NCBI GenBank assembly: GCA_026388445.1
Contig: JAPLJU010000072.1
Coordinates: 1-24,004 of the forward strand
From: Deltaproteobacteria bacterium
GTDB lineage: Bacteria > Desulfobacterota > Syntrophia > Syntrophales > UBA2192
Reading direction: 5' to 3'
Length of the DNA: 24,004 nt
Part shown: in pieces, positions 21,760-24,004 of the stretch
Layout of the letters: each line of letters starts with the position of its first letter
How positions within the stretch are numbered: position 1 is the first letter of the stretch
Position numbers and translations under genes: made by a program
The notes under the pieces: model-generated
Told to the model about the DNA's origin: nothing
The model's input: only the letters and a program-made list of their open reading frames with translations
Database searches by the model: none

Positions 21760-22797
21760 ATGTTGAAAGTCGGTATATACGGTGGCAGCGGCTATACGGG
21801 GCAGGAACTGATGCGGATCCTGCTCCGGCATCCCGATGCCGAGGTGGTGGCCCTGACATCGCGGAAATTCAAGGGGACCCTCATTTCAGACATCTTCCCT
21901 GTCTTCGAGGGCCTCACCGATCTTAAGTATATGGACGCCTCACCGCAGGAAGTGGCGAAGATGTCGGACCTGGTGTTCCTCGCGCTTCCCCACGGGGAGG
22001 CCATGGCCACGGCCCCCCTTTTCCTCCGAGCGGGGAAAAAGGTCATTGACCTGAGTGCCGATTTCCGCTTGCATAACCTGGCTGTTTTCGAGGCATGGTA
22101 TCACAAGCACAGCGCTCCCGAACTCTTGTCAGAGGCGGTTTTCGGTCTGCCCGAACTCTACCGGAAGGAGATCAAATCGGCCAGGCTCGTGGCCAATCCC
22201 GGCTGTTACCCCACGAGCGCCATCCTCGGCCTCGCGCCAGCCCTGAAAGAGAAGGTCATCGACCCCGATTCCATCATCGTCGATTCCAAGTCGGGCGTCA
22301 GCGGTGCCGGGCGGGAGCTGCAACTCGGCTCCCTCTTCTGCGAGGTGGAGGAGGGCTTCAAAGCCTACAAGGTGGGCGAGCACAGGCACGCGCCGGAGAT
22401 CGAGCAGGAACTGTCGCTTCTCGCCGGCCGGGAGGTCAGGATTACCTTCACGCCTCACCTCCTTCCCCTCAACCGGGGGATTCTGAGTACCATCTATGCG
22501 ACCTTAAAGAAGGATGTGACCACGGCCTCGCTTCTCGAGCTTTACCGGGGCTTTTACCGGGGGGAAAAATTCGTGCGAGTCTATAAGGAAGGCGCCTTCC
22601 CGAATGTCTCCTCCGTCCGGGGGGCGAATTTCTGCGACATCGGGATGTCCGTCGATAAGAGGACGAACCGGGTGATCATCATCACGGCCATCGACAATCT
22701 CGTCAAAGGCGCTTCTGGACAGGCCGTGCAAAATATGAATATCATGTGCGGCCTTGTTGAGAGCCGGGGGCTCGACATCATCGCCCTTTACCCGTAG
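21760..22797 (+). CDS. argC: N-acetyl-gamma-glutamyl-phosphate reductase
   Basis: ArgC reduces N-acetylglutamyl phosphate with NADPH in arginine biosynthesis, in the cytoplasm. The ATG at 21760 gives 345 residues, the usual length of the type 1 enzyme. The NADP-binding loop GGSGYTG is at residues 8-14 and the catalytic cysteine is C149 in NPGCYPTSAILGLAPAL. The substrate-binding region has HRHAPEIEQEL. GGAGGA at 21745-21750 lies nine bases before the ATG. Upstream in-frame TTG at 21742 overlaps this Shine-Dalgarno and is rejected. No other arg gene is nearby; cysS follows after 33 bases. Confidence 0.96.
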   Translation: MLKVGIYGGSGYTGQELMRILLRHPDAEVVALTSRKFKGTLISDIFPVFEGLTDLKYMDASPQEVAKMSDLVFLALPHGEAMATAPLFLRAGKKVIDLSADFRLHNLAVFEAWYHKHSAPELLSEAVFGLPELYRKEIKSARLVANPGCYPTSAILGLAPALKEKVIDPDSIIVDSKSGVSGAGRELQLGSLFCEVEEGFKAYKVGEHRHAPEIEQELSLLAGREVRITFTPHLLPLNRGILSTIYATLKKDVTTASLLELYRGFYRGEKFVRVYKEGAFPNVSSVRGANFCDIGMSVDKRTNRVIIITAIDNLVKGASGQAVQNMNIMCGLVESRGLDIIALYP

Positions 22798-22830
22798 AGG
22801 TTATCCATCTTTTCCGAAAGGGGGTTTCCC

Positions 22831-24004
<1,174 letters not shown>

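Overview
This is a 24-kb chromosomal window with roughly 58% G+C in which every gene lies on the + strand. It is a translation-machinery superoperon followed by a short cell-envelope and amino-acid segment. An LptD gene implies an outer membrane with lipopolysaccharide. The zinc-ribbon (type Z) S14, zinc forms of S4, L24 and L36, a 397-residue EF-Tu and the lptD/rplM/rpsI/argC/cysS neighbourhood suggest an anaerobic Desulfobacterota (deltaproteobacterial, Syntrophales-like) organism. That placement is an inference from gene content and recalled family features, not from a tree.

Bases 1-16444 hold the end of the str operon (3' part of fusA, then tuf) joined to the S10, spc and alpha operons: rpsJ-rplC-rplD-(rplW)-rplB-rpsS-rplV-rpsC-rplP-rpmC-rpsQ-rplN-rplX-rplE-rpsN-rpsH-rplF-rplR-rpsE-rpmD-rplO-secY-map-infA-rpmJ-rpsM-rpsK-rpsD-rpoA-rplQ. 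No adk lies between secY and map. The run ends in a textbook intrinsic terminator after rplQ. An 86-residue stand-alone domain resembling domain II of translational GTPases follows with its own candidate promoter.

A 329-base non-coding stretch then precedes folC and lptD, which are nearly contiguous. A near-consensus sigma-70-type promoter drives rplM-rpsI, which ends in a second clear terminator. argC and the 5' part of cysS close the window.

Three observations stand out. (1) A long terminator-like hairpin with a T7 tract sits inside the superoperon between rpsJ and rplC, where it could act as an attenuator for everything downstream. (2) The end of rplD and the start of rplW are missing and the two remnants are joined out of frame. 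(3) cysS carries an in-frame TAA just before its HIGH motif and a second out-of-frame deletion that removes the KMSKS region. Points 2 and 3 affect normally essential genes, so consensus or assembly error in a draft or metagenome-derived genome is the leading explanation, but it cannot be proved from the sequence alone. I see no mobile element, CRISPR array, tRNA or rRNA gene, and no convincing new multi-gene system. The attenuator-like hairpin and the small GTPase-domain-II-like gene are the best candidates for undescribed biology.
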